Assembly (NCBI GenBank): GCA_947574505.1 | Contig: CANPJW010000015.1 | Coordinates: 1-56,937, forward strand | DNA from: an uncultured Bacteroides sp. | GTDB taxonomy: Bacteria > Bacteroidota > Bacteroidia > Bacteroidales > Bacteroidaceae | Direction of reading: 5' to 3' | DNA length: 56,937 nucleotides | In this document: piece by piece, positions 39,307 to 48,886 of the stretch | Numbering within the stretch: position 1 is the first letter of the stretch | Layout: every line of letters starts with the position of its first letter | Program-made: the position numbers and the translations under genes | The notes under the pieces: model-generated | What the model saw: only the letters and a program-made list of their open reading frames with translations | Database searches by the model: none | Told to the model about the DNA's origin: nothing

Positions 39307-39331
39307 TATCTTTGGTAGTAGAAATACTACC
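39307..39331 (+). promoter_or_regulatory. Promoter box with an immediate hairpin upstream of GH28
   Basis: TATCTTTG (39307-39314) is an exact TAnnTTTG match. The G ending it begins a 7-bp stem, GGTAGTA (39314-39320), GAAA loop, TACTACC (39325-39331). A transcript would start within the hairpin and run about 255 bases before the GH28 ATG at 39576. It may be the GH28 promoter with a long leader, or the start of a small RNA. The rest of 39235-39575 holds no gene. Confidence 0.4.
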
Positions 39332-39575
39332 TCCTATCACGACAAGAATTCCCCAACAGATATCAATATATACAAGTGATGTATTTCATAATATCAGATT
39401 ATTAAGGTACGAATATACAAATAATATAAAAATGTAGCAGCAGTTATTCCTCTATTATTAGAATTTACACAATAATGGGCAATTAATCCACTTATTTTCT
39501 AATTATATGCTTTAATATTGCATCGTAGATATTTTTTGGTAACTATGAAATTATTAATTATTAAACATCAAAGAT

Positions 39576-40981
39576 ATGGTAAAAAAGTTAGTTAGTGTAC
39601 TTTGTATATGTGCATATTTTGGACTTGCTCATGCACAAATACCACAAGAGATTTGGAAAGAAAGTGAGCAAATAGAAAAACAAATCAAAAAGACTTCTTT
39701 TCCCGATCGTGTGTACAACATTAAAGATTTCGGTGCCAAAGAAGGAAATAATGGTGAAATACTCTGCCATGAAGCAATCAATCTAGCTATCCTCACATGC
39801 AGCCAGACAGGTGGAGGAACTGTATTAGTTCCACCCGGAGAATTTCTAACAGGTCCTATCACACTGAAAAGTAATGTAAATCTGCATTTGGAAGAAGGTG
39901 CCTATCTAAAATTTTCTTCAGAGAAATATCTATATACTCCAACCGTACTCACTCGCTGGGAAGGAGTAGACTGTTACAATTTGCATCCATTAATTTATGC
40001 TTATGGTGAAAGCAACATAGGCATTACCGGTAAAGGTATTATAGACGGACAGGCCAGTAATGATAACTGGTGGAGTATGTGTGGGCTCCACACTATGGCT
40101 GGAAGGAAGGTATGACAGCTCAAAAAAATGGCGGCAGAGACAAATTACTGATGTACGCCGAAACATTTGCCCCGATAGATAAGCGCCAAATGACTTTTGA
40201 AGACGGTTTACGTCCCCAACTTATCAATCTATATCGTTGCAACACTATTTTAATAGAAAATGTAACATTGAAAAATTCTCCGTTTTGGGTTATCCATCCT
40301 TTATTTTGTGAAAGTCTGACAGTGCGTGGGGTTAAAGTTTCCAGTCACGGTCCCAATAGCGATGGCTGCGATCCGGAATCAAGTAAGAACGTATTAATTG
40401 AAAACTGTATATTCGATACTGGAGACGACTGCATTGCCATTAAAAGCGGACGGAATGCCGACGGACGGAAATGGAATGTACCAAGTGAAAATATCATTGT
40501 ACGCAATTGCGAAATGAAAGACGGACACGGTGGTGTAGTTGTAGGCAGTGAGATTTCGGGAGGATATAAGAACCTGTTTGTTGAAAACTGCAAAATGGAC
40601 AGCCCGAACCTGGAACGTGTCATCCGCATCAAAACCAACAACTGCCGTGGTGGTGTCATTGAAAATATTTATGTGCGTAATGTAGAAGTAGGTGAATGTC
40701 GCGAAGCCGTTTTGAAAATCAACCTGCAATATGAAAACCGTGAAAAATGTGACAGAAATTTCCCACCTGTAGTACGCCATGTATATCTGGATAATGTTAC
40801 CAGTGAAAAAAGTAAGTACGGAGTCTTGATTACCGGATATGACGACCGTGTCAATATTGAAGACATCCATGTAACAAACAGCCGTTTCAATAATGTAGAG
40901 AAAAAGGGAAATTTAATTACCGGAGCCAAAGATGTAGTGTTAAATGAAGTGTATATCAATGGAAATAAGGTGAAAAAATAA
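39576..40981 (+). pseudogene. GH28 polygalacturonase-type gene split by a one-base deletion
   Basis: Two frames together make one GH28 enzyme of about 468 residues. The first (39576-40115) has a signal peptide ending AHAQ, the opening YNIKDFGAKEGNN and the helix start up to DNWWSMCG. The second covers 40070-40981. Restoring one G to the GGG at 40083-40085 gives WWSMCGAPHYGWKEGM and a continuous protein. The second frame has all catalytic blocks in canonical form: NSDGCDPES, GDDCIAIKSG, GHGGVVVGSE and RVIRIKTNN. The gene is either recently inactivated or misread in the assembly. It lies between GH88 and the divergent regulator. Confidence 0.85.
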
Positions 40982-40991
40982 GATGCCCCCT

Positions 40992-41028
40992 ATTATATCG
41001 GGTGAACAATGGGCTCACCCGATATAAT
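40992..41028. terminator. Bidirectional terminator between GH28 and the regulator
   Basis: ATTATATCGGGTGA (40992-41005) and TCACCCGATATAAT (41015-41028) form a perfect 14-bp stem with a 9-base loop between two convergent genes. Confidence 0.8.
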
Positions 41029-41058
41029 GATAAAATATAACTTTACCATCATTTATCT

Positions 41059-44000
41059 TCATTGTCCAACCTGATTTTTTACATATTCTGTAGAAGTCAT
41101 TCCCCAATAAGATTTAAAACTTTTACTAAAATAATGAGGATCACTAAAACCTACCATATAAGCTATTTCCGACATTGTATATTGGTTTTCCTTAATCAGT
41201 TCAGCAGCTTTCCTCATACGCATTTCTTTTATATACATTATAGGAGCCATACCAGTTAAAGACTTCAGCTTATGAAAGAAATTGGTCCGACTCAGACTGA
41301 AATAACTGACCAATTGATCTACATTCAATTCCGGATTACTAAGTTGCTCTTCCATAATTCCAGCTAACTTATTAAGAAAAGCGGCATCTTTAGCCGACAA
41401 TTGAACCGATTTATCTTTTTCTTTATTTTCACTCCCCTCTTCATACCCTACCTTACAATAATATGCTTGTAACATTTTACGCCGAGTTAGAATATTCTCT
41501 ACTTTAGCTTGCAAATAATTAATACTAAATGGCTTCGTAATGTAATCATCAGCTCCTGTATGGATACCGGTCAGAATGCTATCCATATCCGTCTTAGCAG
41601 TCAATACTATGGCAGGAATATGCGAAGTTCGTTCATCGTTCCTTAGTTCCTGCAACATCTGTAGACCACTTTTTACAGGCATCATGATATCAGTAATTAT
41701 TATATCAGGTAGATCAGAGAAAGCCTTTTTTAATCCAACCTCTCCATTATCAGCCTCAACAGACCGATATGCTTCCTGAAATATTTGTTTGATAAATACT
41801 CTTAATTCATAATTGTCTTCAACAATAAGCATGAGCGGCTTCTCCGCTTCATTCAATTCTTGTAGTTCGTTTTGAGAATTGAAATCTAAATTTGTATCTT
41901 CGTTCCAATCTGATAATATATATTCCGTGTCAGACGGATAATGTTTTTTACCTTTTAATAGCCTTACAGTAAATAGGCTCCCTTTTCCGAACTCACTTTC
42001 CACATTTATACTACCATAATGCATTTCCACAAGTTCTTTAGCTACTGAAAGTCCGATACCAGAACTTAAAGGAGCGTAAATGCTATCCGGAACCACATTC
42101 TCGTAACGATTGAAAATCACTTTCTGCTTTTCTCTCTTTATCCCTACTCCTTCATCTTGAACTTGAAGAAGGACTGCATTCCCATCATCTTTCATACTAA
42201 CCCAAATGTTCTTGCCATCAGGAGTGTATTTGAAGGCATTAGACAGCAAATTAAAAATAATTTTCTCTAATTTATCCTTGTCCACCCAAAGATTTACTTT
42301 AGACAATTGAGTGTTAAAATTCAGACTAATATGCCGCTCTTGAGATAAAGCTGTAAAATAGTTGATTATCTCTTTCGTGAAACTGATAATATCCACATAC
42401 TGAACTCTCAGTTTCATCTTGCTATTCTGGATTTTATTAAAATCCAAAATCTGCCCTACCAACCTCTGCATACGGTCACTATTCTTTTTAATAATCTTCA
42501 AAGTATCTCTCACCTTCCCAGAAAGGCTCTCGTCTCTGAGTATATATTCCAAAGGTCCGGTAATCAATGTTAATGGAGTTCTTAATTCGTGAGACACGTC
42601 AGTAAAGAAGCTAAGTTTTAATTGAGTAATCAATTCTTCATTTTTAGCCTTATTTTTTATCCGATAAAAAACGGTATATATATAAATGGCAACTGCAATA
42701 AATAATACAATCAAGAAGATATAGAGCATAGTAGCATAAGGTGTCTCAGAGAAAGTAGGAAGCACTTCAAAAGAAAGTGTTCGTTCATTTTCAACCCATA
42801 CACCTTCATTATTGGTAGACTTTACACGAAATACATATTTTCCCGGAGGAAGATTAGTATAGTTGGCCTCATGCCCGTTATCCGTCAAACGAAAGTTTTT
42901 ATCAAAACCGTCTAACTTGTAAGCATATTGAATATACTCCGTATTGGTCATGTCTAGAGCAGAAAATACCAGTCTGAGGGTATGATTATTAGGAGGTAAC
43001 TGCATATCCCTGCTATCATCAGGATTAACAGACAAAATAGAAGGAGTTTTTCTGGGAGTCAGTTCCTGATTGTTTACCCAAATAGAAGAGAAAAATATTT
43101 GTGGTATAAAATCTGTTTTATGGATATTCTCAGGGGTAAAATAGAACAAACCTCGGTTAGTACCAAAAAAAATCTGCCTGCCATCTGTTGCCCCCACACC
43201 TTCACTGAAATGCATATTAAATGCGATATGCTCACTAGGATACTGAATCTGTTCGGCCGAAGCTACAAATTTCACTAATCCACCACCCGTCACCAACCAT
43301 AAATTCCCTTGTTTATCCTCGTGCATAGAATAAATAATATCTGAAATAAGTCCATTTTTCTGTGTGAAGGATTTACATTGATAAGAATGGAGCCCCATGG
43401 GAGAAAGCTCATTTAACCCTCCGCCATAAGTAATGGCAAAAATTTTCCCATTATCCATACATTGAATCATTTGTACGTCATTATTACTAAGGCTATTCAC
43501 ATTCCCCTGCTCACGGCATATAGAATGAAAATCTATTTCTTCAGGACAATGAAAAGAAACCTTAAATTGTAAAATCCCTGCTGTTGTAGACACCCAGATA
43601 CGCCCTTGATTATCTTCAGTAATATGTCTGACTTTATAAAAATGACTTATCGGATATCTCTTTAACAAATTGCGATGATTGATAAATCTTAAAGTACCAT
43701 CAGGCATAGTTTCAATCAAATTCAATCCACCTCCGTAAGTAGCTACCCAAAGTCTCTGCTTACTATCCTGAAAAGTAAAGTAAATATTATCATTACTCAA
43801 TGAATAGGGGTCATCAGCTTTATATTTAAAATGCTGTAATTCAAAATTGCCTTTTGAAGTTTCTGTTGCTTTTATCAATCCCTGGCCTTTAGTAGAAATC
43901 CAATAAACACCAGCCGAATCTTGCATGATGGCATATACTTTGCCCCATTTCATCCTTTTCAATAATCGAAGCCGGGCATCATATATAGAAACATTCATAT

Positions 44001-45414
44001 CTCTGCTTCCCGTCCAAATACGTTGTTTTTTGTCTATATACAGTGCCCTGATCTCATTATCAGGTAACTCTACATCCTGAGGAGTAGGCGTATAGATATG
44101 AAATTTATCAGGGATAAAAGTGATACGCTTAAGTCGGTTGAGCTGGGTACTCATCCATAAATTTCCTTGTTTATCAACAAAAGCAGCAAAACAGCGGTCA
44201 TTTGATTTCCACTTGACAGGCTGCTCCGTAGTATTAAAAGGTATTAACCGCCTATTTTGAGAATCAAAATAAGAAAATCCTCCTCCCTTAGGGTGTACCC
44301 ATAAAATATCGTTCCGATCCTCAAAAGCAAAAAAATCACTTTCAGTATTTAGCGGTCTTCCCAGTTCGTCCTTTCCTTCAATAAAGCTTAAACGCTGTGT
44401 TTTCAGATCAAACAAAGTGACTCCCGGAACAGGATGTACAAGCCACAATAAATCTCCACAAGTAATTTTAGCAGACTCTATGGTTTTGTCTTTCAACAGA
44501 GAAAGAGAGTCAAGCATCACATGTCTTATCTCACCGAGAGAGTCATGAATAAAAAAGCCGTCTGAATCAGTAACATATATCAGTCCAGCCACAGAAGGCA
44601 AAATAGAAATCACAGAAGCCGATGTTGGCAATTGAGTATGAATAGAAAGTTCTCCAGTCAACAAGTATTTATAAACTTTACCTTGATGTGCACCTAAATA
44701 TATATATTCTTCCAACTCTGTTGCAAAATAAAAAGGTATTTTCTCACTTTTTCGACAATCAGACAAAGAAATAATAGAAAGTTCTGAATCATATAGTCGA
44801 TATACCCCCTCATCCGTAAGAAGCCATTCCCGTAATTTCGAATCCATAAATACAGACCGGATTTTACCAGTAGACAACGTATTTTCTCTTGATGAATAGA
44901 ATTGAAATGTCATAGATAAATCTTCGGGAGCCGTAACGACCCGTACTGCACTCCCATCTTCACGTAATAACCATACTATTCCATTCGGAAGGACAGATAT
45001 TGACCGAAAGCTATTGGCTGTTTTTTGAATGACAGGTTCAAAGACTTCCTTGTCAGGATTAAAACGATAACAAGTGGAATCATAACACAATACCCATATA
45101 CATCCGAATTTATCCTCGACTATATCTAATAAACGATCATTGGTCAGTCCTCCCAAATCTTCCATATTCGATTTATAATTCTTAAAATTATAACCATCAA
45201 ACCGATAAAGCCCATTCCAAGTAGCAAACCATAACAGACCTTTATGATCTTGGATAATATCGTTGACCAGCCCATCCTCCACTCCATTCTGACTGGAAAA
45301 GTACGTAACTGAATATTTTTGAGGTATAGCTCCTTTTACCGGCACATCGGCTGCAAAAAGGCATAGTATTACTACACAGAAAAAGGTAAGAATATCAACC
45401 CAGTATGTTTTCAT
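41059..45414 (-). CDS. Hybrid two-component system regulator of the second PUL
   Basis: One inner-membrane protein senses an oligosaccharide and activates PUL transcription. From the ATG at 45414 it has 1451 residues. A signal sequence or anchor is followed by periplasmic two-component propeller repeats (about 30-770, many copies of the pattern GLLWFATWNGL) and a Y_Y_Y domain (about 800-880). One membrane helix lies at about 905, then HisKA with the phospho-His in DVSHELRTPL (about 938). HATPase follows (NAFKYTPDGKN, DEGVGIKREK, GIGLSVAKELV), then a receiver with the phospho-Asp in ITDIMMPVKSG (about 1238), and an AraC-type HTH at the end (YMVGFSDPHYFSKSFKSYWG). A start 39 codons upstream would cover the susC promoter region, so 45414 is better. 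It is divergent from susC, the usual position. Confidence 0.95.
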   Translation of the reverse strand: MKTYWVDILTFFCVVILCLFAADVPVKGAIPQKYSVTYFSSQNGVEDGLVNDIIQDHKGLLWFATWNGLYRFDGYNFKNYKSNMEDLGGLTNDRLLDIVEDKFGCIWVLCYDSTCYRFNPDKEVFEPVIQKTANSFRSISVLPNGIVWLLREDGSAVRVVTAPEDLSMTFQFYSSRENTLSTGKIRSVFMDSKLREWLLTDEGVYRLYDSELSIISLSDCRKSEKIPFYFATELEEYIYLGAHQGKVYKYLLTGELSIHTQLPTSASVISILPSVAGLIYVTDSDGFFIHDSLGEIRHVMLDSLSLLKDKTIESAKITCGDLLWLVHPVPGVTLFDLKTQRLSFIEGKDELGRPLNTESDFFAFEDRNDILWVHPKGGGFSYFDSQNRRLIPFNTTEQPVKWKSNDRCFAAFVDKQGNLWMSTQLNRLKRITFIPDKFHIYTPTPQDVELPDNEIRALYIDKKQRIWTGSRDMNVSIYDARLRLLKRMKWGKVYAIMQDSAGVYWISTKGQGLIKATETSKGNFELQHFKYKADDPYSLSNDNIYFTFQDSKQRLWVATYGGGLNLIETMPDGTLRFINHRNLLKRYPISHFYKVRHITEDNQGRIWVSTTAGILQFKVSFHCPEEIDFHSICREQGNVNSLSNNDVQMIQCMDNGKIFAITYGGGLNELSPMGLHSYQCKSFTQKNGLISDIIYSMHEDKQGNLWLVTGGGLVKFVASAEQIQYPSEHIAFNMHFSEGVGATDGRQIFFGTNRGLFYFTPENIHKTDFIPQIFFSSIWVNNQELTPRKTPSILSVNPDDSRDMQLPPNNHTLRLVFSALDMTNTEYIQYAYKLDGFDKNFRLTDNGHEANYTNLPPGKYVFRVKSTNNEGVWVENERTLSFEVLPTFSETPYATMLYIFLIVLFIAVAIYIYTVFYRIKNKAKNEELITQLKLSFFTDVSHELRTPLTLITGPLEYILRDESLSGKVRDTLKIIKKNSDRMQRLVGQILDFNKIQNSKMKLRVQYVDIISFTKEIINYFTALSQERHISLNFNTQLSKVNLWVDKDKLEKIIFNLLSNAFKYTPDGKNIWVSMKDDGNAVLLQVQDEGVGIKREKQKVIFNRYENVVPDSIYAPLSSGIGLSVAKELVEMHYGSINVESEFGKGSLFTVRLLKGKKHYPSDTEYILSDWNEDTNLDFNSQNELQELNEAEKPLMLIVEDNYELRVFIKQIFQEAYRSVEADNGEVGLKKAFSDLPDIIITDIMMPVKSGLQMLQELRNDERTSHIPAIVLTAKTDMDSILTGIHTGADDYITKPFSINYLQAKVENILTRRKMLQAYYCKVGYEEGSENKEKDKSVQLSAKDAAFLNKLAGIMEEQLSNPELNVDQLVSYFSLSRTNFFHKLKSLTGMAPIMYIKEMRMRKAAELIKENQYTMSEIAYMVGFSDPHYFSKSFKSYWGMTSTEYVKNQVGQ

Positions 45415-45510
45415 ATCAAAGTAATGTGTTTCCTTTGCGAAATTAGCAGAAAATGGGTATTCATCAAAGTACTTTCTACATTTAATCCATCGCAATATAT
45501 GTTGTTTAGC

Positions 45511-45518
45511 TACCTTTG
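45511..45518 (+). promoter_or_regulatory. Promoter -7 box of the second susC operon
   Basis: TACCTTTG matches TAnnTTTG and would start a transcript near 45525, leaving a leader of about 95 bases before susC at 45620. It lies in the divergent region 45415-45619, where the hybrid regulator should bind. I cannot define its binding repeats by eye. Confidence 0.5.
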
Positions 45519-45619
45519 ATAGATATTCCAACTAAATTATCAGTTTTTCCACTTATAAAAAGATAACATCCGTCTATATTTGACATCAAAACAAAAACAA
45601 CTCTAATACTAAATTAATA

Positions 45620-48600
45620 ATGAAAGACATGAGAAAAAAAAGAGTATTTAAAATCCCGTTCTGTTATAGTACAGGGTATTCTCCAAAAAGATTTTGGTTT
45701 GCTTGCGGAATTTCCTTAGGACTAGTTTCCTTACCATTATCCACCTTTGCAAACAACTGGTCAGGCCAACAAAGTTCAGCAATTCTAAAATCGGTTCAGC
45801 AAAACCGAATCATTACGGGTAACATCATAGACGAAAGTGGAGAAGCATTGATCGGCGTTTCCGTATTGATAAAAGGAACTACTCAGGGAACAGTAACTGA
45901 CTTGGACGGTAACTTCACACTGGAGATTTCAGCAGGTGCTACCTTAGTTATTTCATACGTGGGTTATAAAACACAGGAAATTAAAGTAGGGAACCAACAA
46001 AAACTGTCTATCACGGTCGAAGCAGATAATAAACTACTGGACGAAGTGGTAGTAGTGGGCTATGGTGTAGTAAAGAAATCAGACCTTACCGGTTCTGTAG
46101 GTAGTGTAAAATCAGAGACGATTTCTGCTAAAGGTGCAACATCAGTTGTCGAAAGTCTGCAAGGGCAAGTTGCTGGAGTGAATATCTCACAGTCTTCTAG
46201 CCGTGCCGGTGACGGATTCAATATTCAGATTCGAGGTAAAAGTTCATTAAATGGCGGCAATCCATTATATGTAATCGATGGAGTAGTTTGTGAAAATATG
46301 GATTTTCTAAATCCGATGGATATTGAAAAAGTGGACATTTTGAAAGATGCTTCATCTACCGCCATCTATGGTTCACGGGCCACAAATGGTGTAGTGATGA
46401 TTACCACCAAAAAGGGAGACAAAGATGTAGCCAAGACTACAATCAGCTATGATGGATATTATGGTGTAAAAACCAAAGCCAATATGCCGGACTTTATGGA
46501 AGGAGATGATTTCATGAAATTCCGTTTCTCCCGTTATCTGGTTTCATCTATGGATGCCTCTTCGGGAATGACTAACTGGGAAATGACTGATGCCAATTTC
46601 CTGAACTTCTGGGGAAATGGCAGTCAAATAGTGAAAGATATGTATCTCAATAATAATTATACCGATTGGGTAGATATCGTAACCCGTAACGGCTCACAAC
46701 AGAATCATTTCATCAATATCTCGGGAAATGCAAAAAATATAACCTACCGCGTAGGACTAGGGTATCAAAATGAGGAAGGAATCATGTATGACGGTTATGA
46801 ACGCTGGAATATAAAAGGAGCAGTAGATCATAAGATTTCAGATAAAATCTCAGCCGGATTCTCCACAAATATGGCAACAGCATCCAAAGAGAGTGGTAGC
46901 AACTACTCTATTTTGGAAGGGTTCCGTATGACCCCTAATATGCCATGCTATTATTGGGAAGGGGAAAAGGCAGGACAATTAATTTCACAACCAGGTAAAG
47001 ATGCCGCCATCTATCCCAATGGTGGTGGTCCGACTTCCTCCATCAATCCAGTGGTGGACCGTTTGAACTCAAAAGACGATACACGTTCTTATGATGTGAT
47101 GGCAAACATTTATTTGCAATACAGCCCCGTTAAAGAAATAATTCTTAAAACTACTTTCTCCCCCATGTATACCAAAACCCATCGTGGTACATTCTATAAC
47201 GGAGAAACCCAACTTCGTTCTGGAAAAACAAACATGGCCGAAAACTATAATGATGAAATATTCTCGTATACTTGGGATACGCAAGCCAATTACATCAAGA
47301 ATTTTGGAGATCATAGTCTGAATGCCTTGGCCTTATTCAGTGTCTATGAACAAAAATTACAAGGCGACTATATCAATGTAGTGGATATGCCATTTGATGT
47401 AGACTGGCATAATCTTGGTTCAGGCACTGTACAAAGTCAGTCTAGCTATTATAAAAAAATCTCCATGTTATCTTATGTAGCCCGTATCAACTATGCCTAC
47501 AAAGGCAAATACATGCTGACTGTATCTTCACGTTGGGACGGCAGTTCCAAATTCCAAAAAGACAATCGTTGGGGGATGTTCCCCTCAGCTGCCTTGGCAT
47601 GGCGCATTTCCGATGAAGATTTTATGGGATTTGCCAGCAAATGGTTAAGCAATTTAAAACTCCGTGCCAGTTTTGGCGTTACCGGTAATAATGCCGGTGT
47701 AGGGCCTTATGACACACAAGCTTTGGCAAATATTAAATATTACTATAATTACGGATCGTCTGTTGCCAACGGTTATGGTTATACCATGACGAACGCCGAC
47801 CTGACTTGGGAGAAGACAACCGAAATCAACCTCGGTCTTGACTTCGGTTTCTTGAATAATCGTATCAATGGATCTATCGATATCTACAACAAAGATTCCA
47901 AAGATCTCTTGATGGAGATGGAAACTCCATTTGAACTAGGTTCCTATACCGGCTCTATTGTAAGTAATGTGGGTAAGGTGAACAATAAGGGTATGGAAAT
48001 CCAACTGAATACCATCAACGTAAAGAATAAAGATTGGAACTGGGAGACAACCTTCTCTTTTGCGCGTAACATTAACTCTATCAAAGAATTGAATGGTACC
48101 AAAGAAGACTTAGTGGGTAACAAATGGTTTATCAATCACCCTATAGACGTAGTCTACGGCTATAAATACACCGGAATCTGTACTCGAGAAGAAGCGCAAG
48201 CTTATGCCCAAGACCCGAAAATGAAAACCAAATTCTATGAAGGCGAGATGAAAATCTATGATAAGGATGGCAATGGTACTATTGATGCCAATGACAAAAT
48301 GATCCTCGGACATTGTGCTCCGACCTGGACCGGCAGTTTCACTTCTAACCTGTCATACAAGAATATTGATTTCTCTTTCAGTATTTACACTAGTCAGGGA
48401 GGAATGGTATACTCTCCCTTCATGGCCGAATTCGTAGACTATGGACAGCGTGGCATGAATCGTCTGAACATGGATTATTATATACCGCAAGGTGCTCCGA
48501 TACTAGGTGCTGATGGCTCTATAGCCTATCAGGAAGCCACTCATTACGGTAGTTATCCCTTCCCAACCAATGGTGGAAACGGTAAAGGAGGCGGTGCATA

Positions 48601-48874
48601 CTGGCAAAGTGGTGCCAATGAGGACCGGGCACAAAATTTCGTTGATAACTCATATGTCCGAGTCAAAAACATTACTCTTGGCTATACTTTTCCACAGAAA
48701 TGGATTTCAAAACTTCATATTTCCAACTTAAGAATCTACGCCAATGTATTAAACCCCTTCACTTTCACAAGTTATGAAGGATTCGATCCCGAATGGGCTG
48801 ATGCACAAGTAGGTGACGGTACCGGTGGTGTCAGTTCAAGAACTTATCAAGTTGGTATAAATTTAAAATTCTAA
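45620..48874 (+). CDS. SusC-like TonB-dependent outer-membrane transporter
   Basis: It imports oligosaccharides across the outer membrane. The 1084-residue protein has a long signal region (to about residue 45, TFANN). A carboxypeptidase-regulatory-like domain follows (about 64-135, GEALIGVSVLIKGTTQGT), then DEVVVVGYG, the plug and a beta-barrel ending in an aromatic-rich strand. It has no STN domain, in line with control by the divergent hybrid regulator and not by FecR. An alternative ATG three codons in (MRKKRV) is possible. SusD follows after 12 bases. Confidence 0.94.
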   Translation: MKDMRKKRVFKIPFCYSTGYSPKRFWFACGISLGLVSLPLSTFANNWSGQQSSAILKSVQQNRIITGNIIDESGEALIGVSVLIKGTTQGTVTDLDGNFTLEISAGATLVISYVGYKTQEIKVGNQQKLSITVEADNKLLDEVVVVGYGVVKKSDLTGSVGSVKSETISAKGATSVVESLQGQVAGVNISQSSSRAGDGFNIQIRGKSSLNGGNPLYVIDGVVCENMDFLNPMDIEKVDILKDASSTAIYGSRATNGVVMITTKKGDKDVAKTTISYDGYYGVKTKANMPDFMEGDDFMKFRFSRYLVSSMDASSGMTNWEMTDANFLNFWGNGSQIVKDMYLNNNYTDWVDIVTRNGSQQNHFINISGNAKNITYRVGLGYQNEEGIMYDGYERWNIKGAVDHKISDKISAGFSTNMATASKESGSNYSILEGFRMTPNMPCYYWEGEKAGQLISQPGKDAAIYPNGGGPTSSINPVVDRLNSKDDTRSYDVMANIYLQYSPVKEIILKTTFSPMYTKTHRGTFYNGETQLRSGKTNMAENYNDEIFSYTWDTQANYIKNFGDHSLNALALFSVYEQKLQGDYINVVDMPFDVDWHNLGSGTVQSQSSYYKKISMLSYVARINYAYKGKYMLTVSSRWDGSSKFQKDNRWGMFPSAALAWRISDEDFMGFASKWLSNLKLRASFGVTGNNAGVGPYDTQALANIKYYYNYGSSVANGYGYTMTNADLTWEKTTEINLGLDFGFLNNRINGSIDIYNKDSKDLLMEMETPFELGSYTGSIVSNVGKVNNKGMEIQLNTINVKNKDWNWETTFSFARNINSIKELNGTKEDLVGNKWFINHPIDVVYGYKYTGICTREEAQAYAQDPKMKTKFYEGEMKIYDKDGNGTIDANDKMILGHCAPTWTGSFTSNLSYKNIDFSFSIYTSQGGMVYSPFMAEFVDYGQRGMNRLNMDYYIPQGAPILGADGSIAYQEATHYGSYPFPTNGGNGKGGGAYWQSGANEDRAQNFVDNSYVRVKNITLGYTFPQKWISKLHISNLRIYANVLNPFTFTSYEGFDPEWADAQVGDGTGGVSSRTYQVGINLKF

Positions 48875-48886
48875 AATTAAATGATT

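Noticed and set aside
40394..40870. 158-codon minus-strand frame
   Set aside because: It is the opposite strand of the GH28 second half and only reflects codon bias.
45415..45531. 39-residue N-terminal extension of the hybrid regulator
   Set aside because: It covers the divergent promoter region, and the signal sequence begins at 45414.
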